The notes under the pieces: model-generated
The model's database searches: none
The model's input: only the letters and a program-made list of their open reading frames with translations
What the model was told of the DNA's origin: nothing
DNA from: Lactarius indigo
Lineage: Eukaryota; Basidiomycota; Agaricomycetes; Russulales; Russulaceae
Assembly (NCBI GenBank): GCA_025766275.1
Contig: JAFKAC010000011.1
Location: forward strand, 744,001-808,000
Reading direction: 5' to 3'
DNA: 64,000 bases
Position numbers and translations under genes: made by a program
Shown: positions 54,501 through 63,497 of the stretch, in pieces
Position numbering within the stretch: position 1 is the stretch's first letter
Layout: the number at the start of each line of letters is the position of its first letter

Positions 54501-54908
54501 CACGCGTCTGAGTGCTGAGATTCAGGTACAACACCATGGCTTGAAGAGCTTGTACATGGCTTGCTTGTCACATTCACAGCGACAGTTGGTATTTTCTGAG
54601 CCATGTAAGCAACCACGCTCTTGTGATGAGCCAATTTTGCATGCCGAAGAGCCTTTGATCTTGTGTGGGACCTGGCATCTCTGCAGACACGACAGACAAA
54701 TGTGTCGTTGGGCTGTCTTTTCCACACTGCACAACCAGTTAGTTCTGGGTTGCCAAGAGGTTGAAAAATGGTGCATACCGTCTGGTGGGAGCAGCAAGTC
54801 CAGTGTATGTTCATGTGAAGCGGAGGCCATAAGCTGGTTATCAGCTGTACCGCTTTCAAGTGGGATAAGGGTTGATTTATTGTGAGCCGGAGTGTGGGAT
54901 GTATTCAA
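42544..54908 (-). CDS. E3 transposase-like protein (split by Ty3-B)
   Basis: A long multi-exon gene. Exon 1 (54908-54779) starts MNTSHTPAHNKST. Exon 2 (54726-54337) carries a zinc finger, FVCRVCRDARSHTRSKALRH ... H. Exon 3 (from 54290) is interrupted after 6 nt by the TTCTG duplication and Ty3-B, and resumes at 46406 (YQLQEDPEELTQDVLEG). Later: VRPHLRFYPEDAGRHVSEYW, LYCDDVSGNLSKKWNKHNSF, NIHFLCTSNLAPPLEMLDGI, LLGDNPMQSELSCHVG with a CRIC cysteine pair, DTPVEVLHTVLLGFVKYFWR-type region, FGPAILFATEPFESFNAIIR, and a C-terminal part ending at 42544. It resembles a very widespread unnamed agaricomycete family. Conserved acidic residues (YCDD, GDNP) are candidates for a DDE-type centre, but I cannot prove catalysis. 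Ty3-B makes this copy non-functional. Confidence 0.65.
46407..46411. repeat. Ty3-B target-site duplication, left (TTCTG)
   Basis: TTCTG at 46407-46411 and 54280-54284. It lies inside an E3 coding exon (CAGAA on the coding strand). Confidence 0.93.
46412..46929 (+). repeat. Ty3-B 5' LTR with promoter
   Basis: 518 bp. TATTTAAA at 46660-46667. ATCTTGGTCTT starts at 46694, 34 nt downstream. A pyrimidine microsatellite (TTTCTCTCTC units) follows at about 46727-46762; it is absent from the Ty3-A LTR. Confidence 0.95.
46930..46943 (+). promoter_or_regulatory. Ty3-B primer-binding site (likely self-primed)
   Basis: TTAAGACCAAGATC immediately after the LTR. 11 nt (AAGACCAAGAT) are complementary to 46694-46704. 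Confidence 0.6.
46949..49021 (+). pseudogene. gag: Ty3-B Gag with premature stop
   Basis: Same layout as Ty3-A Gag: acidic stretch, Gly run, Gag domain, then CYNCHAPGHLS. A TGA at 48710-48712 replaces the CGA (Arg) of Ty3-A inside the zinc knuckle. The same frame continues to the normal end (LQDLWGKEGFRDA) at 49021. The truncated product lacks the second half of the knuckle and cannot reach the frameshift site, so Gag-Pol is not made without readthrough. Confidence 0.92.
48931..53730 (+). CDS. pol: Ty3-B Pol polyprotein
   Basis: 1599 open codons in the -1 frame relative to gag. Same domain order as Ty3-A: LVDSGATDNF protease, VYMDDVG reverse transcriptase, LEVDASG RNase H, integrase with DRDPRF and DGQSERTNQ, chromodomain (EYEVKAVLDTRHFG, YLIKWKGYP) and the long C-terminal extension. 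One change falls near a motif: LRPVQDYQVINSH here versus DYRVINSH in Ty3-A. It depends on gag translation, which is blocked. Confidence 0.93.
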   Translation: MAHTSGQQYGRSKRSYTSRSMGKRGFSGRLNPSVWVRALQCNSVIVTMRYRSMRIPVTVRTNYQTTETNALVDSGATDNFIRPSLAKRAGIQTQPLNTPRKIWNIDNMENKAGLITHYVNLEVKTRGQIKQMTFLVTDLGSEDMVLGYPWLSAFEPTISWATATIHPDMQPVILATTEVLLSTTTARALIVAEKEDIVRELEEETFVRATTSMELAIQAKQHQTAVVLPQEYAMFTKLFNEQASHRFPPARPWDHAIDFKPSALAAIDCKIYPMTQKEEGELKEFLEEKLKQGYLRPSISPYASSFFFIKKKDGKLRPVQDYQVINSHTIRNQYPLPLIQDLILDLSNTHIYTKLDIRWGYNNIRIRDGDQEKAAFKTKFSLFEPTVMFFGLTNSPTTFQAMMNHIYRDTIAKHERLGTTIRVYMDDVGIATHFDHDLAAHVDAVRDVLRVAEEHDLYFKLEKCLFHQPRMDYLGVILERGVTRMDPVKVQGIKDWPTPTKVKDVRSFLGFCNFYRLFIRGFATHAKPLTKLTRKDEEWRWTDEEERAFNTLKRLVTEEPVLAHPVLQDPFELEVDASGYAVGAVLLQKKSDGKRHPIGYYSATLSEAERNYDIYDLELLAIVKALRNWRPLLAGAPHKIKIYSDHLNLQYWRSPQKISRRVAREVLELSEYDFEIHHIKGKNNGRADALSRRPDYDQGVEDNTEVVVLPPEVFVRTLNAARTFIANPNLLQPRHQQDEEVIKVWVDPHHLKKIQGEWYKDGRFVITGPASTQRVLIHDHHDLPIHGHPGIAKTQRILERHYWWPRLRRDVYEYVQGCAECQRNKVNTRPIRAALHPITPILEAMPFHTVAVDFITKLPISKGYDSILTVTDHDCSKASIFIPCREEITAEETATLYVAQVFKRFGLPCKMISDRDPRFTSKFTREVCRILGIQQNISTAYHPRTDGQSERTNQWLEQYLRFWVNERQDNWEAYLPIAEFAHNNWPHEHTKELPFQLLMGYNPQADWTDKPSPIPLATTRLTQLKEARNDAQRLIRKAQESWVCNKDTPKFSINDLVWLEGKHLRTNQPTAKLAARRHGPFRVVQVMSPYNYRLELPAQWSIHPVFHIDLLTPYKQTSLHGENFTRPPPELIDGEEEYEVKAVLDTRHFGRGRRLQYLIKWKGYPDSENQWVNKDDVFAPEALRLYQEAQTHGRRDKVGVARTEDSHPLFLRSAITLMPTSPLRHVTQAQLLDSLTEDARALLAEDDDTEVPNTQLTPWTPLAPAEGPITAQEWINVITRFPDPMTTPDDDRTVVHVFKNDRGEREPIAAIPPSDDLIGVRGIFPSNDQRSSADGVRVGGLEESGGSMAEGAVGLSSGPTEGDARAAAAMAAAEAGHDDEDYYPARHPFLRTKRDPDNPLITPWLVYSDGSPMYRGRVRVPGAADHRPFTAAEDPAHVIAPEGFRANRRPHHIRYPITGPDGVERDASHVQIIGGVDPLILGVIPGSPHIYGKPLYAEPHVSAALRPTYPHEDLVVFEADKITDRALNRINDESLTTEVTRFRAASYELDRLRARVSQLRAMIECAQDDRRDAIYRLERATALERIADEQRDWPAHDFW
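49003..49009 (+). promoter_or_regulatory. Ty3-B candidate -1 frameshift site (GGGTTTT)
   Basis: G GGT TTT in the gag frame, the same place as in Ty3-A. A second slippery-like heptamer, G GGA AAA, lies 11 nt upstream only in Ty3-B. Confidence 0.6.
53746..53761 (+). promoter_or_regulatory. Ty3-B polypurine tract
   Basis: AGAAAAGGAGGTGA directly before the 3' LTR. Confidence 0.75.
53762..54279 (+). repeat. Ty3-B 3' LTR
   Basis: 518 bp, same length as the 5' copy, with about eight substitutions, including CGTCGTGACGG versus CGTTGTGATGG at the end. Confidence 0.95.
54280..54284. repeat. Ty3-B target-site duplication, right (TTCTG)
   Basis: Identical to 46407-46411. Confidence 0.93.
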
Positions 54909-55266
54909 TTCTAAGACAGTCAGACAGAGAAACGAAGGTGATGTGGCAGACGACCTACATATTGCAATGAAGCAGAAAGAAAGACCGAGTTCTCGCTAAG
55001 TGGAGTGTCAACTCAGGAGAACCTCAGGTTGGATTGACAGCATCCCTAGGCGCAACTCGACGTAAAGCACCTGCTGAAAATGGTAGATCCTCGGGTCGAC
55101 CCGGTCCCCATGTGATGTTCAATTCGAAGTCAGACCATAGGTATTACAATATCAAAACTGCGTTGGTTGCATTCACTAATTACAAAGCGAATCTGATCGA
55201 AAACGCAGTAGTTTTTGGCCAGGGCAACCTCAGGACGGTTTCACCGTTTGGCCGTGTAGGACTGCT
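54909..55266. repeat. E3 right subterminal and terminal region
   Basis: Ends GGCCGTGTAGGACTGCT, the inverted partner of the E3 left end. CCTCAGG motifs at about 55024 and 55228 match the left CCTGAGG motifs in inverse orientation. Confidence 0.7.
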
Positions 55267-55275
55267 GTTGTCGAA
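55267..55275. repeat. E3 target-site duplication, right copy
   Basis: GTTGTCGAA, identical to 24716-24724. Confidence 0.8.
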
Positions 55276-55321
55276 CCTCGAGATTTGAAACGCTTATGTA
55301 ATACAAACCCTAGGGTTACAA

Positions 55322-55363
55322 GCTGACATAAGGGGGGATGGTTCCTGGTGACCGCTACCTTAG
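55322..55363 (-). repeat. Element X right inverted repeat
   Basis: Reverse complement of 23377-23418 with one difference. Confidence 0.8.
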
Positions 55364-55377
55364 TCGAGCCCGACAAC

Positions 55378-55412
55378 GAAAAAAAACGGGTCCATACCCG
55401 TTTTTTTTTTTG
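55378..55412. repeat. Small hairpin with A/T-rich stem
   Basis: AAAACGGGT and ACCCGTTTT separated by CCAT. It would fold into a short stem-loop. No gene ends next to it; probably incidental. Confidence 0.5.
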
Positions 55413-56132
55413 GCAGGGCGGTCGGGCGCGACCTTGCCGCGGTCAGGTGCGACAAACTGCACCGAACGGTCATGTTGCGGGGACCAACAAATAAAAAACA
55501 AATCTTTTTTTTTGGCTGATGCCGGGCCCGACAAACCGTGCACCGGACGGGCTCTTATATTCGCTGTTACCCTCTCGCTACGTGTCCCTGGTGTCGTGTT
55601 TTTTCCCCAACGAACCCCCTTCCGCCGTCAGGGTCTCGAGGCCACCTCACGACCTTCTAGTGTGCATGTCTCGCTGATCTTTGTTCCATCCGCAGGCGAT
55701 CCCATAACATGACACATCAGTTTTTCTGCATTCATGGCTTAAAACCATAAATTCTCCATCATACCAGTCCCACGGACGGGTAATATCTGCTCGCACCAAA
55801 GCGCAGGCGGGAATCTGTGATGTCTTCACCAAGAAACGCATCCAGCTTCTAGATGTCGTGTGATCGAGTACGACGCCAGAGGGAAATTTTGCAGGGGGTT
55901 GAGTCACTCGTATACATGCAAAATTCTTCAACCAATAGTCCTTTACCCAGCGCTACTGTACGACAAACACACTTGGCGGGCGAACAAATACCTTGTTCTG
56001 AGGGTATCTAATAGCAGCCTCTCCCCATAAAGCTGGGATGCCTTGGCATCCAAATGGGCTATAAACGAAAGCGTAAAATGAGATACGAAACTGGGAATCT
56101 CTTCATGGTGCGATGGGGTAAAATCTCCGAGT
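55413..56132 (-). other. Region downstream of the copy C fragment; conserved 3'-flank only
   Basis: About 130 bp below the copy C stop (to about 55985) are similar to the region below the stop of copy B (both contain CGGA.ATTTTACCCC and GATTCCCAGTTT or GATTCCAGTTT). Otherwise no gene is supported. Confidence 0.4.
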
Positions 56133-56218
56133 CTAAACCATGATTTCCGCGGTGGGGCGTTCATTCTGCTCTGCTCCAGGGTCCGAGGGAGGAATGCCTA
56201 TCTGTAGCTGGGAGGGTA
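56133..56218 (-). pseudogene. Copy C: 3'-end fragment of the WW-like family
   Basis: The minus strand reads GIPPSDPGAEQNERPTAEIMV then stop, matching the tail of copy B (IPPSNTTVEQRERPTVESMV, stop). An acceptor-like CTTTACAG lies just upstream. No further exons are found, so this is a truncated copy. Confidence 0.5.
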
Positions 56219-56348
56219 CTGTAAAGAGAAGTTCCGAAAGGTCCTATGGCCTCATTGAAGTCTTCCCCGTCCCATCTTGAATTCCAGCTACAAATCCTCT
56301 CCACAAGTCGACACCTCCGTCTCACTTACTCCCGACACAGTCAAGTAG

Positions 56349-56561
56349 ATGCGCGCAGATCACGCATCATTTCCATCTAATCCTGATGGCCAAGAAAGTA
56401 ACACTTTCTTCATCGCTTCTCCCTCCGACATCCCCGTCTTCCCACCACGTTTCCCACCCATGTCAACCACGCATACATTCTACGCATACCGTTACTTCGA
56501 AGTCACTAGCCCGTTAGTGGGGATCCAAGCGACTCGCGTAGTGATTCCTCGACCAATCTGA
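56349..56561 (+). other. Unassigned short open frame
   Basis: 70 codons starting MRADHASFPSNPDGQE. No domain, no splice support. Confidence 0.15.
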
Positions 56562-57556
56562 TCTCATGCGGCTCCACGTCCTATCCTAGGTTATACGCAA
56601 CTTTAAAGCAGGACCCAAGTACTTCTTCGTCCCGCTCTACAGCGAAGCATGTGGGATCGGCGCGCTCTTCTTTCATAGCGCCGCACAAGGGGCATTCCCG
56701 ACGCAGTCCTCGTAGACGCCAGTGCACCGAGGCATCCTGATGAACGTGTTGGAGACCACACTCTAGGAATATCGAAGTGAGGCCGCAGAGGTGAGGCATA
56801 TGAGGAAGGGGGTTACCCGAAGTAGTAAGAAGACCAGGGTTGATTGCAAATAAGCGCGCGGGGATACCACTGATTGACGTTCAACCTAATGGTTCCTCAA
56901 AGTACTGCAATGCGCGCGCCGTGAGTTTAAGCTAAGAATTTGATGCTGGTATTCCCCCCGTCTTTATCTCTTTAATGCACGAGACCGGCTTGACTCTTGG
57001 AACGTCGCATCGCACACTCCTGTCCGTCGCCTGGCTCGTTCACTCGTTGAATCCAATTCAATTGCCTACGTGGCTCGACCCTCGTTTCACCAGATGTCAG
57101 TTCGTCATTTCTAGCCTTACTTTTGGCATACATTTATTTGTAGTCCAGGGTCACAACACCAGGGTAAATAGGACAGCAACACGGTACGTCCGTGTATGGT
57201 ATCACCATGATATCAATCGATACACATCGCTTCGGAGGCAGAATGAGTTCCCGCGCCCGGCCTACCCGAACGAAAGTGTCCGGCCCTTGCCTCCATTTTT
57301 CTCGAAATGCCTTTCTAACTCCGCTGCGAGAAAACAAAATGGGTGGCTAAGGGCCTGAGCCCGGTTCAGAGCTGTACGGACGATGTTCATGTATTGGAGA
57401 CATCAGCTGTCCCAGGCCCAAAGTTGAACTATATCGATGCTTCGTTCTTCTCAGTCTCTGAGTATGGCCGTCTGAGTGCATTAATTGTCTCGGACATATG
57501 TGTGAGAAACATGAAACTGATCGTTCTTCAGGCAACGCTTGGGGACGCCGTCCTTA
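56562..57556. other. No firmly supported gene
   Basis: Several open frames on both strands. One on the minus strand (56799-56581) has a RRECPLCGA cysteine pair, but no partner exons could be joined. Confidence 0.3.
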
Positions 57557-57850
57557 TCATTGTAGTACACCAGAGGTCCAGAGTTCAGTTTTACTCACGA
57601 TACCATGTGACTTCGACTCACCAGTGCCAGCATAAATTCCAGCTCCCGTGATATGAAAGGCCGATTCATACCCCTCCAGTAAGATCGACGGCCGATCTAT
57701 AGCTCCGCGATGCAGTCTACTGCAGCTGAGTCCATAAAGGAAGGACCGTAAGTGACTTTTGACGACAATGTACCCCCTACACGCTATCTCAAGCAGATCC
57801 CTGACAGGAAAGGTGACGCTATCACAGAACAGCCCGCAGCTGTTGCTCAT
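57557..57850 (-). other. Unassigned open frame
   Basis: 97 codons, starting MSNSCGLFCDSVTFPVRDLL. Regular composition but no recognised family. Confidence 0.25.
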
Positions 57851-57952
57851 GATCGCCCGTAGGTAAACCAGCTCTGAAACGAATGAACACTTGCTTATCT
57901 CAGGGACCCCCTTTTATATAGACCCGCCAGGTAAGTCCGATATACATAGATC

Positions 57953-58464
57953 ATGGCCGATCCGGTGTTAATCTCAGCGATCTCCTTGGCGGTGAATCCA
58001 CTGACCCAATGGTTCATTCGGTTAGTAGCACGATCTAATCTGTTTCAAGACTGTCTTTCCCTCGCTCCCGTCTGACTGCACCTTCTTTGTTTTCCAGGAC
58101 AAGTCCTGGTGTCAGTACTAATGCCGAGGGCTCACTGAACAAGGACGGAATCGCCCAGTCTGGTGCCAATGGTCAGTCCAGCGTCGCTAATAACGGGACC
58201 GACCCAGCTGCCGTAGCAGCGTACGTACTTTTCCTACCCTCTTCACAGCTCGACATTGACACTCGACCTTTCAAACCATCAAGTTTGAAAAAGGAGATAG
58301 AACGCTTCGTAGAACGAGGGGAAGGGTCCAAGCCTGTGGTTGGGAGGCAAATTTTCCCAAACCCATCCCGGCAAAAAACTACATCCCAGCCTTCGGGCAC
58401 CGGAAAGAGTCGCCCTCTTCCCCAGACGTCTACTGACAAATCAACGAAGCAGTCCCAGAAGTAG
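57953..58464 (+). CDS. Small two-exon hypothetical protein
   Basis: Exon 1 57953-58020 (MADPVLISAISLAVNPLTQW), donor GTTAGT. The acceptor lies after a strong pyrimidine tract (CTTTGTTTTCCAG), and exon 2 runs 58098-58464. The product is about 144 residues. It has a hydrophobic start, then a Ser/Asn/Gly-rich stretch, a helical charged segment (PSSLKKEIERFVERGEG) and a basic Ser/Thr/Lys/Gln tail. TTTTATATAG at 57912 could be its TATA element. No known domain. It lies convergent with copy D. Confidence 0.5.
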
Positions 58465-58662
58465 TGAGGGAGTGCTTGCGTGGGGTTATGTAAGAAGTAG
58501 GGATGCTATCGCATGATGTGCCAAATTGTACTCGAACTGCATTCGAACGGCGAAGTTCGCGAATAGCATGCCTTGGTCTCGTGTAGGGATATGATTGTAC
58601 CTGTACATGAACAAAAACAAGAAGAAATGACGCATCGTACATGTCATAAATGCATGCAGGCC

Positions 58663-61600
58663 TCAGACAGCAACGATCTCTGCTCCCTGATCAGGGATCG
58701 GGTGTACACTGCCAACATGACCTAGTGCGACTGAAGAGGGATTTTCCCGACGTAGTGTAAAGTCCATAGATGTGATAATTATTTGGCACCGAGCGCGCAC
58801 GTGGCCGAGCGCATGGGCGATGGACGGTATCAGGCTCCTGAGCCAGGCCCCCCTTTCATCACTGGATTCCCAAGCGCTTCGGATGCACCACCCAATTAAG
58901 ACAGCTACCATGACCGACGTCACAGCAACGAAGACCCGTGTTGACGGGTTCGAGATTCTAAAGCAAAGTAGTAGCAGCGCGATTGAAAACATCACTACAC
59001 TGTCGGCCCCGGTTCGAGGAGAGGGGTTTCATAAATGAGCCCTGAGAAATCTCGATGTATGGAAGATGACCTACGCCCACATCAACAGTGCCCATGGGAG
59101 ACTGAAGATAATGGCCATCGGCTCAAGACCGAAGAGTCGGTGAGTGTTCTTGGAGAGGTAAATCGACTGCCAAGGTGCAATTAGCAAGGAACAAAGACCT
59201 AGGTGCTACTCTTTTCTCACCGCGCCTCCCGGGTCTTCCTTCTGCTTAGTACGGTTGTGGCGAACCAAGAGCATCCCGATCACAATGCTTCCGACGCTCG
59301 CCTCTACCGACATGCAGCTGGCGATCTGCGCGGCAGACGTGAAAATCTTGAGATCGCTTGCACTCGATATAGAGTTATTGATATTAGAAATGATAACGCC
59401 GGGTATGGCGAGGAAACCAACGTTTGCCGTAAGCATGACGGTCGACTGGGGTATTAAGGTGAGACGCCTGAGAAATCTAGTTTTTGGTGGCAGCGCGATG
59501 ACACACCCAAAGAATCAGTTCTCCCCATTCCTCCAACAACCTGGTCATGAAACTCTTCCAGACCGCCTCAATGATGACTTCATCGGTCCACAATTTCTCC
59601 AATTCTCGTAGATGTACCTCTGGTGCCAGAAAAAGCACTGGGGAGAGTAACGTGATGAGTAACGTTCTTTCTCGCTTGGCGCCGGCATAGACTGTCTTGT
59701 CCCTTGCTAATCGTGCGCATTTCTGTCCGTGAAAGTATAGGAATCTCCAATGGGCTAAACATGTACGTCAAGGACAATTACTTGTGATCGCACTGGATTT
59801 ACCAAAAAAGGAAAGCAATCGAGCTTGGGAAACAAATATTATTAGGAAAAGAACATGTGGAACCATCATTACTGTGACTCACTGGTTGCAGCAGTGTGGT
59901 AGACCAAACCGGTATTGGACCCTAGGCCACAAACTTAAAACACTTGTTACTTTTACAACAAGCCGTCCCAGCAGCGTACCCTTGGCATTACGTACAAGTC
60001 TGATCATTTGCTGCATGGTATCGGCATCGTATGGTAGAGTCGAAGACTTTGAGGTCATCACGTCTGTAGCATCAGCGGTTGAGCTTTATGGTGAGAGAAC
60101 TGCAGGAGCCCAAATTTACCCATGCTCCCATGCGACAAGATCCCCACGAGTTCATCGTAGATGGCGGGTTCGAGACGGCGACCCTCAAAAACGGCTGGAA
60201 AAAGAGACCAATGGGTCCTAGAGAGCGAATGTCAATGCTTACAACAAAAATCGAACCTAGCATAGCAATCGCACCAATAAAGGTCTTCCAATCGATGCCC
60301 TGTGCACCAGGTTAGTAAAACAGAGAGTTTATTGAGGACGAAATCTGTAACGCACTGACATGGACAAGCGACTTGACACCGAATATTTCAGATGTCATGT
60401 AATCTGTGTCGTACGGATCGAGCCAGAACAAGCATCTGGTTTCGTGGCAAGCGAAGTAATAAGACCACTGTGTCCGTCCATCTTCTGTGGGCATAATGTC
60501 GAGCGTCAAGTCATATTTCTTTGACGGAATGGCTACTCCATCGTAATCCAGAATCCTCTGGAGGTAGTGGTGGAAGCTCTCAATTTCCTCCCTTAAATTA
60601 CGGTCGTGCATGTCCGTGTCGGTGAATAACCTCTTCAATTGCCGGTTGGTCACAATTATTATTTGTAAGGGCTCTGGTGCACGCACCCTGTCTTTATCGA
60701 AGAAGTAGAGGGCACCATCTGGATGCGTGGCTGGCACCCAGGGTGCACAGTCTTCATCGAGAGAGCCTTGCTCAAGACCGATCTGCTCTGGCCCAGGGGA
60801 ACTTGGAGGTCCCTATTAGACATCGATCGTCATGTAAGTCTCATACATACTAAAGGGAAGTCATTGTCAGGGGTGGGATTACATAGTCTCCTTTTTCGCG
60901 GAGCCTGTCAAAAGACTTAATGGTTGGCAGTCGTGATAGTATATTGTACTTGCATCGTGGCATCCTTTGTGTATCTCGGAACTTGTTCGGAGTGTATCAA
61001 CTGCAAGAAGCGACCCTTGGGTAGCTGGAGGTTTGATGTGGCAGAAGAGGAAGCCGTAGGGTCGTCTTGGGGTGATCCTTCGCGCAGATCAAGGGCGTCA
61101 GAGACGGGAGATGGACTGCCGGTCGAAGAACCTATGGTATAGGGCTCTTCTGTCAACGGTGGGCGGTCTGGGGAAGGGCTGAGAGGGAGCGAATCTGTTG
61201 ACGGGTTCACTATTCCTACGACCACACTCGTCGAAGACAGCCTCCTGCGATGTCCATGGAGACTTGGCGGGCTTAATGGTGCATGTGCCGGAGAAGCAAT
61301 CGAGGGAAGATTTATCGGACTGTTTCTATTGTCAACCTGCGCTTGAGGATGTAGGTTCGTGATATCGATTTCAAGATGAGGGAGTTGATGAAGATGATCT
61401 GCCGGGGAGGGTGATCTAGATGGGCGTTCTCTTGAGGGAGACGGAGACGGTCCACGTCCGAATTGGCGATGAGGGGCTCTTGAGAAACGTGTTTGCTGAC
61501 TGACCAGTGCGTGCAAAGACTCGCGCGAATGTGATCGAAGCCTGTCACTGGCGCGGCTATGACTGCTCAAGTTGGCGGAGCTACGGTTAGGGTGGGTTCC

Positions 61601-62002
61601 CGTGTCAAAGGCGGATGCCAGGTAGGCACGATCTTGGTGAGGTTCTACTGTAAGGTTGATTGGGGCTGGAGGGACCGCAGGTGGCGTTTGGCTAGTAGTT
61701 GTGGCACTGGACGACGCCGCGTCTTGTAAGCTTGGGTGGCTTGCTGACGCTGGAGCGTGACTTGCAGCGATCACATATTCCTTCGAGTGTAAGTGGACCC
61801 CAGTGCCAGGAAATAATCGTCCAGTCTCTTCGGTTTTCCGAAACGTACCCCGTTTTCCGTCGTTCCACGGACACCAAACACCCAACCTGCGACCGAGGAA
61901 GGCAAGAACCAAAGTCCAACGTCGGAAGGACTGGCGAATGAAACCTCTGATAAAACGTAACCCACGCAGACAATCAAGAAACAATTTGAGTAGGGTGGAC
62001 AT
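58663..62002 (-). CDS. WW-like / multi-pass membrane family protein, copy D (long N-terminus)
   Basis: Exons: 62002-60950, 60813-60356, 60299-60275, 60217-60120, 60063-59980, an unresolved part, 59754-59507, 59445-59221, 59166-59076 and 58999-58663. Exon 1 codes a short hydrophobic/basic start (MSTLLKLFLDCLRGLRFIRG) and a long Ser/Pro/His-rich region. Exon 2 carries WVPATHPDGALYFF and YYFACHETRCLFWLDPYD. Then LEDLYW, THWSLFPAVFEGRRLEPAIY, YFHGQKCARLARDKTVY, LLSPVLFLAPEVHLRELEKL, LTANVGFLAIPG, FGLEPMAIIFSLPWALLMWA and a last membrane segment (SIALLLLCFRISNPS). Exon 3 is only 25 nt. The join near 59760-59980 is unclear; it may need a 190-nt intron or mark a lesion. Function unknown. Confidence 0.72.
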
Positions 62003-62532
62003 GCAAAGAGATTAGAGGAGCGCCTGTCAGTGTCAATTTTTCCGCACCCGTGAACACCTCGTGCCCGCAGACAGTTCGAATCGACGCCGCCATACAGTCA
62101 CGTTGGTAGCTTACATCCTGGCGCTTGGCTAACCCTTTCGCCTTCTTGAGGGCTATGTTTCGGTAATGGGTACACCAAAACTGGAATACACTGGCACTTG
62201 TTCGATGTTCATGAAACGAATCCACTGGGTTCCACCCCGTCGAACCCCCACTGGCATGTACCGCTTTTCTCCTTTTACACCCTCCACGAGGAAACTGTTT
62301 TGCCTTCTGCCAGGTTTGTGTCATGTCATTCAATGTTGACAGCGGACGAGTACCCTATCTTTGGGCACAGAAACCGCACGGTTATGTCGTGTAAGGCGCG
62401 TCTTTCTTATTCTCTCCTTTTCAAAAACCTTTGTACCTGGGACAGCAGCCCTCTGCAAGGTAGTTTTTCTATGCACGGATGCGACTCTAATTCTCGACGC
62501 CAGGTCGGTATTGTTCCTCTTTGGTTAACGTA

Positions 62533-62908
62533 ATGGGTGCAAACATAGTCCTAAGTGACTATGAACTGCGTCCTGGCCAGCGAAGGTTTCCCGCAGTTTC
62601 AAAGTAGCGCGACTCGTCCACAACTCTCTCACTTCCCGAATACGTCGCTGAGGCACAGCAATAATGGATTAATCTTTGAAACGTATGCAGCTAAAGAGCG
62701 GAGTAGGCTCATTTTTGCGGCATTCAGTAGTCCGCTGGTCCAAGCGCTGGTCCGTATCATGCAAGGTTTGGACTGGGCTGATTCTTCAGATCTCAGATGC
62801 CAAACATCGGGCTCAGGTTTACAAAAGCTTCCACTACAGTTGACGCACATTGATGAGGAAGATTTCACCGTTCGAGTAGCGATCCAATTCACAGGGGATG
62901 GGCGATAG
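62533..62908 (+). CDS. Hypothetical protein, divergently placed beside copy D
   Basis: Exon 1 62533-62603 (MGANIVLSDYELRPGQRRF), a 55-nt intron, exon 2 62659-62908 (NNNGLIFETYAAKERSRLIF ... IDEEDFTVRVAIQFTGDGR, stop). The product is about 106 residues. Spacing and splice sites are consistent. A further open stretch (to 63287) may be a third exon, but the junction gives a stop in the obvious splicing. No family recognised. Confidence 0.45.
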
Positions 62909-62955
62909 TAGGAGTCCGTTCGTATGCGATAATGGCCAAGAGATAAGTAGCCCTG

Positions 62956-63287
62956 TTTAGGCCCTCGTCGAAGAGGAGCTCAGTGACGACGGCGACGGCG
63001 CGGCATTGACCAAAAGACGACAGCGCCTAGTCCGAAACCAACGACGAGTCCAGCAATTGATATTTCCTAGTAAAGATACAGAGACCGACCCGTCAAACAC
63101 GTCAGATTGGGAAAGGGAGACGAAATGCTCCGTTGGGCAACTCGGTGGGGCAACACAGAAGAGGCGAGCCGCGCCCAGCGCTAAACGGGCTGCCTCCCAG
63201 ACCTTCGGGCGCTCCAGAGGATGGTCCTCCCCAAGGTCCTCCCGCCGTGGAGGCTGCCGCAAAGAATACGAGCTCAAACAGAGGTGA
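62956..63287 (+). other. Possible basic third exon or separate open frame
   Basis: The frame after GTTTAG reads EEELSDDGDGAALTKRRQRL, VRNQRRVQQL and a Lys/Arg/Ser-rich end (KRRAAPSAKRAASQTFGRSR). It resembles a nuclear-type basic tail but cannot be joined cleanly to 62908. Confidence 0.3.
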
Positions 63288-63497
63288 TGGAATGGTAGCT
63301 CGCATTGCACCATTGAGTCATATGTAAAGATATTTCCCTTTCATATATCGTGATGGTAAATAAATAAGTACGTATCGTGTGACCTTAGTTCGTGAATGGA
63401 ATCTCGTGATCTCGGAGAAGAACATGACTGTCGTACATGAACAACAAGAACAAATGACGCAACGTACAAGTCGTAAATGTAAATGCATGAAAGGGCC

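Larger units (their letters stand above)
24725..55266 (-). mobile_element. E3: large two-gene DNA transposon, interrupted by MULE and Ty3-B
   Basis: The left end is AGCTGTCC (24725-24732), then the inserted MULE, then TACACGGCCAACCGG from 39138. The right end, reverse-complemented, is AGCAGTCCTACACGGCCAAA. So the terminal repeat is about 50 bp and was split by the MULE after 8 bp. A 9-bp duplication flanks it. Without the insertions E3 is about 8.3 kb. It codes on the minus strand for a zinc-finger transposase-like protein and a companion protein. CCTGAGG motifs recur inside both ends. The superfamily could not be named from sequence alone. Confidence 0.75.
23377..55363. mobile_element. Element X: outer inverted-repeat element holding the whole nest
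   Basis: A 42-bp inverted repeat (CTAAGGTAG ... TTATGTCAGC, 41 of 42 identical) lies at 23377-23418 and 55322-55363. Similarity stops at both ends of the 42 bp, as expected for terminal repeats. After removing E3 and one copy of its 9-bp duplication, X would be only about 1.4 kb, so non-autonomous. No target duplication was found, which leaves room for the alternative that two separate fragments happen to face each other. Confidence 0.55.

Noticed and set aside
55378..55412. Hairpin as a transcription terminator
   Set aside because: Bacterial-type terminators do not apply in a fungal nuclear genome, and no gene ends there.
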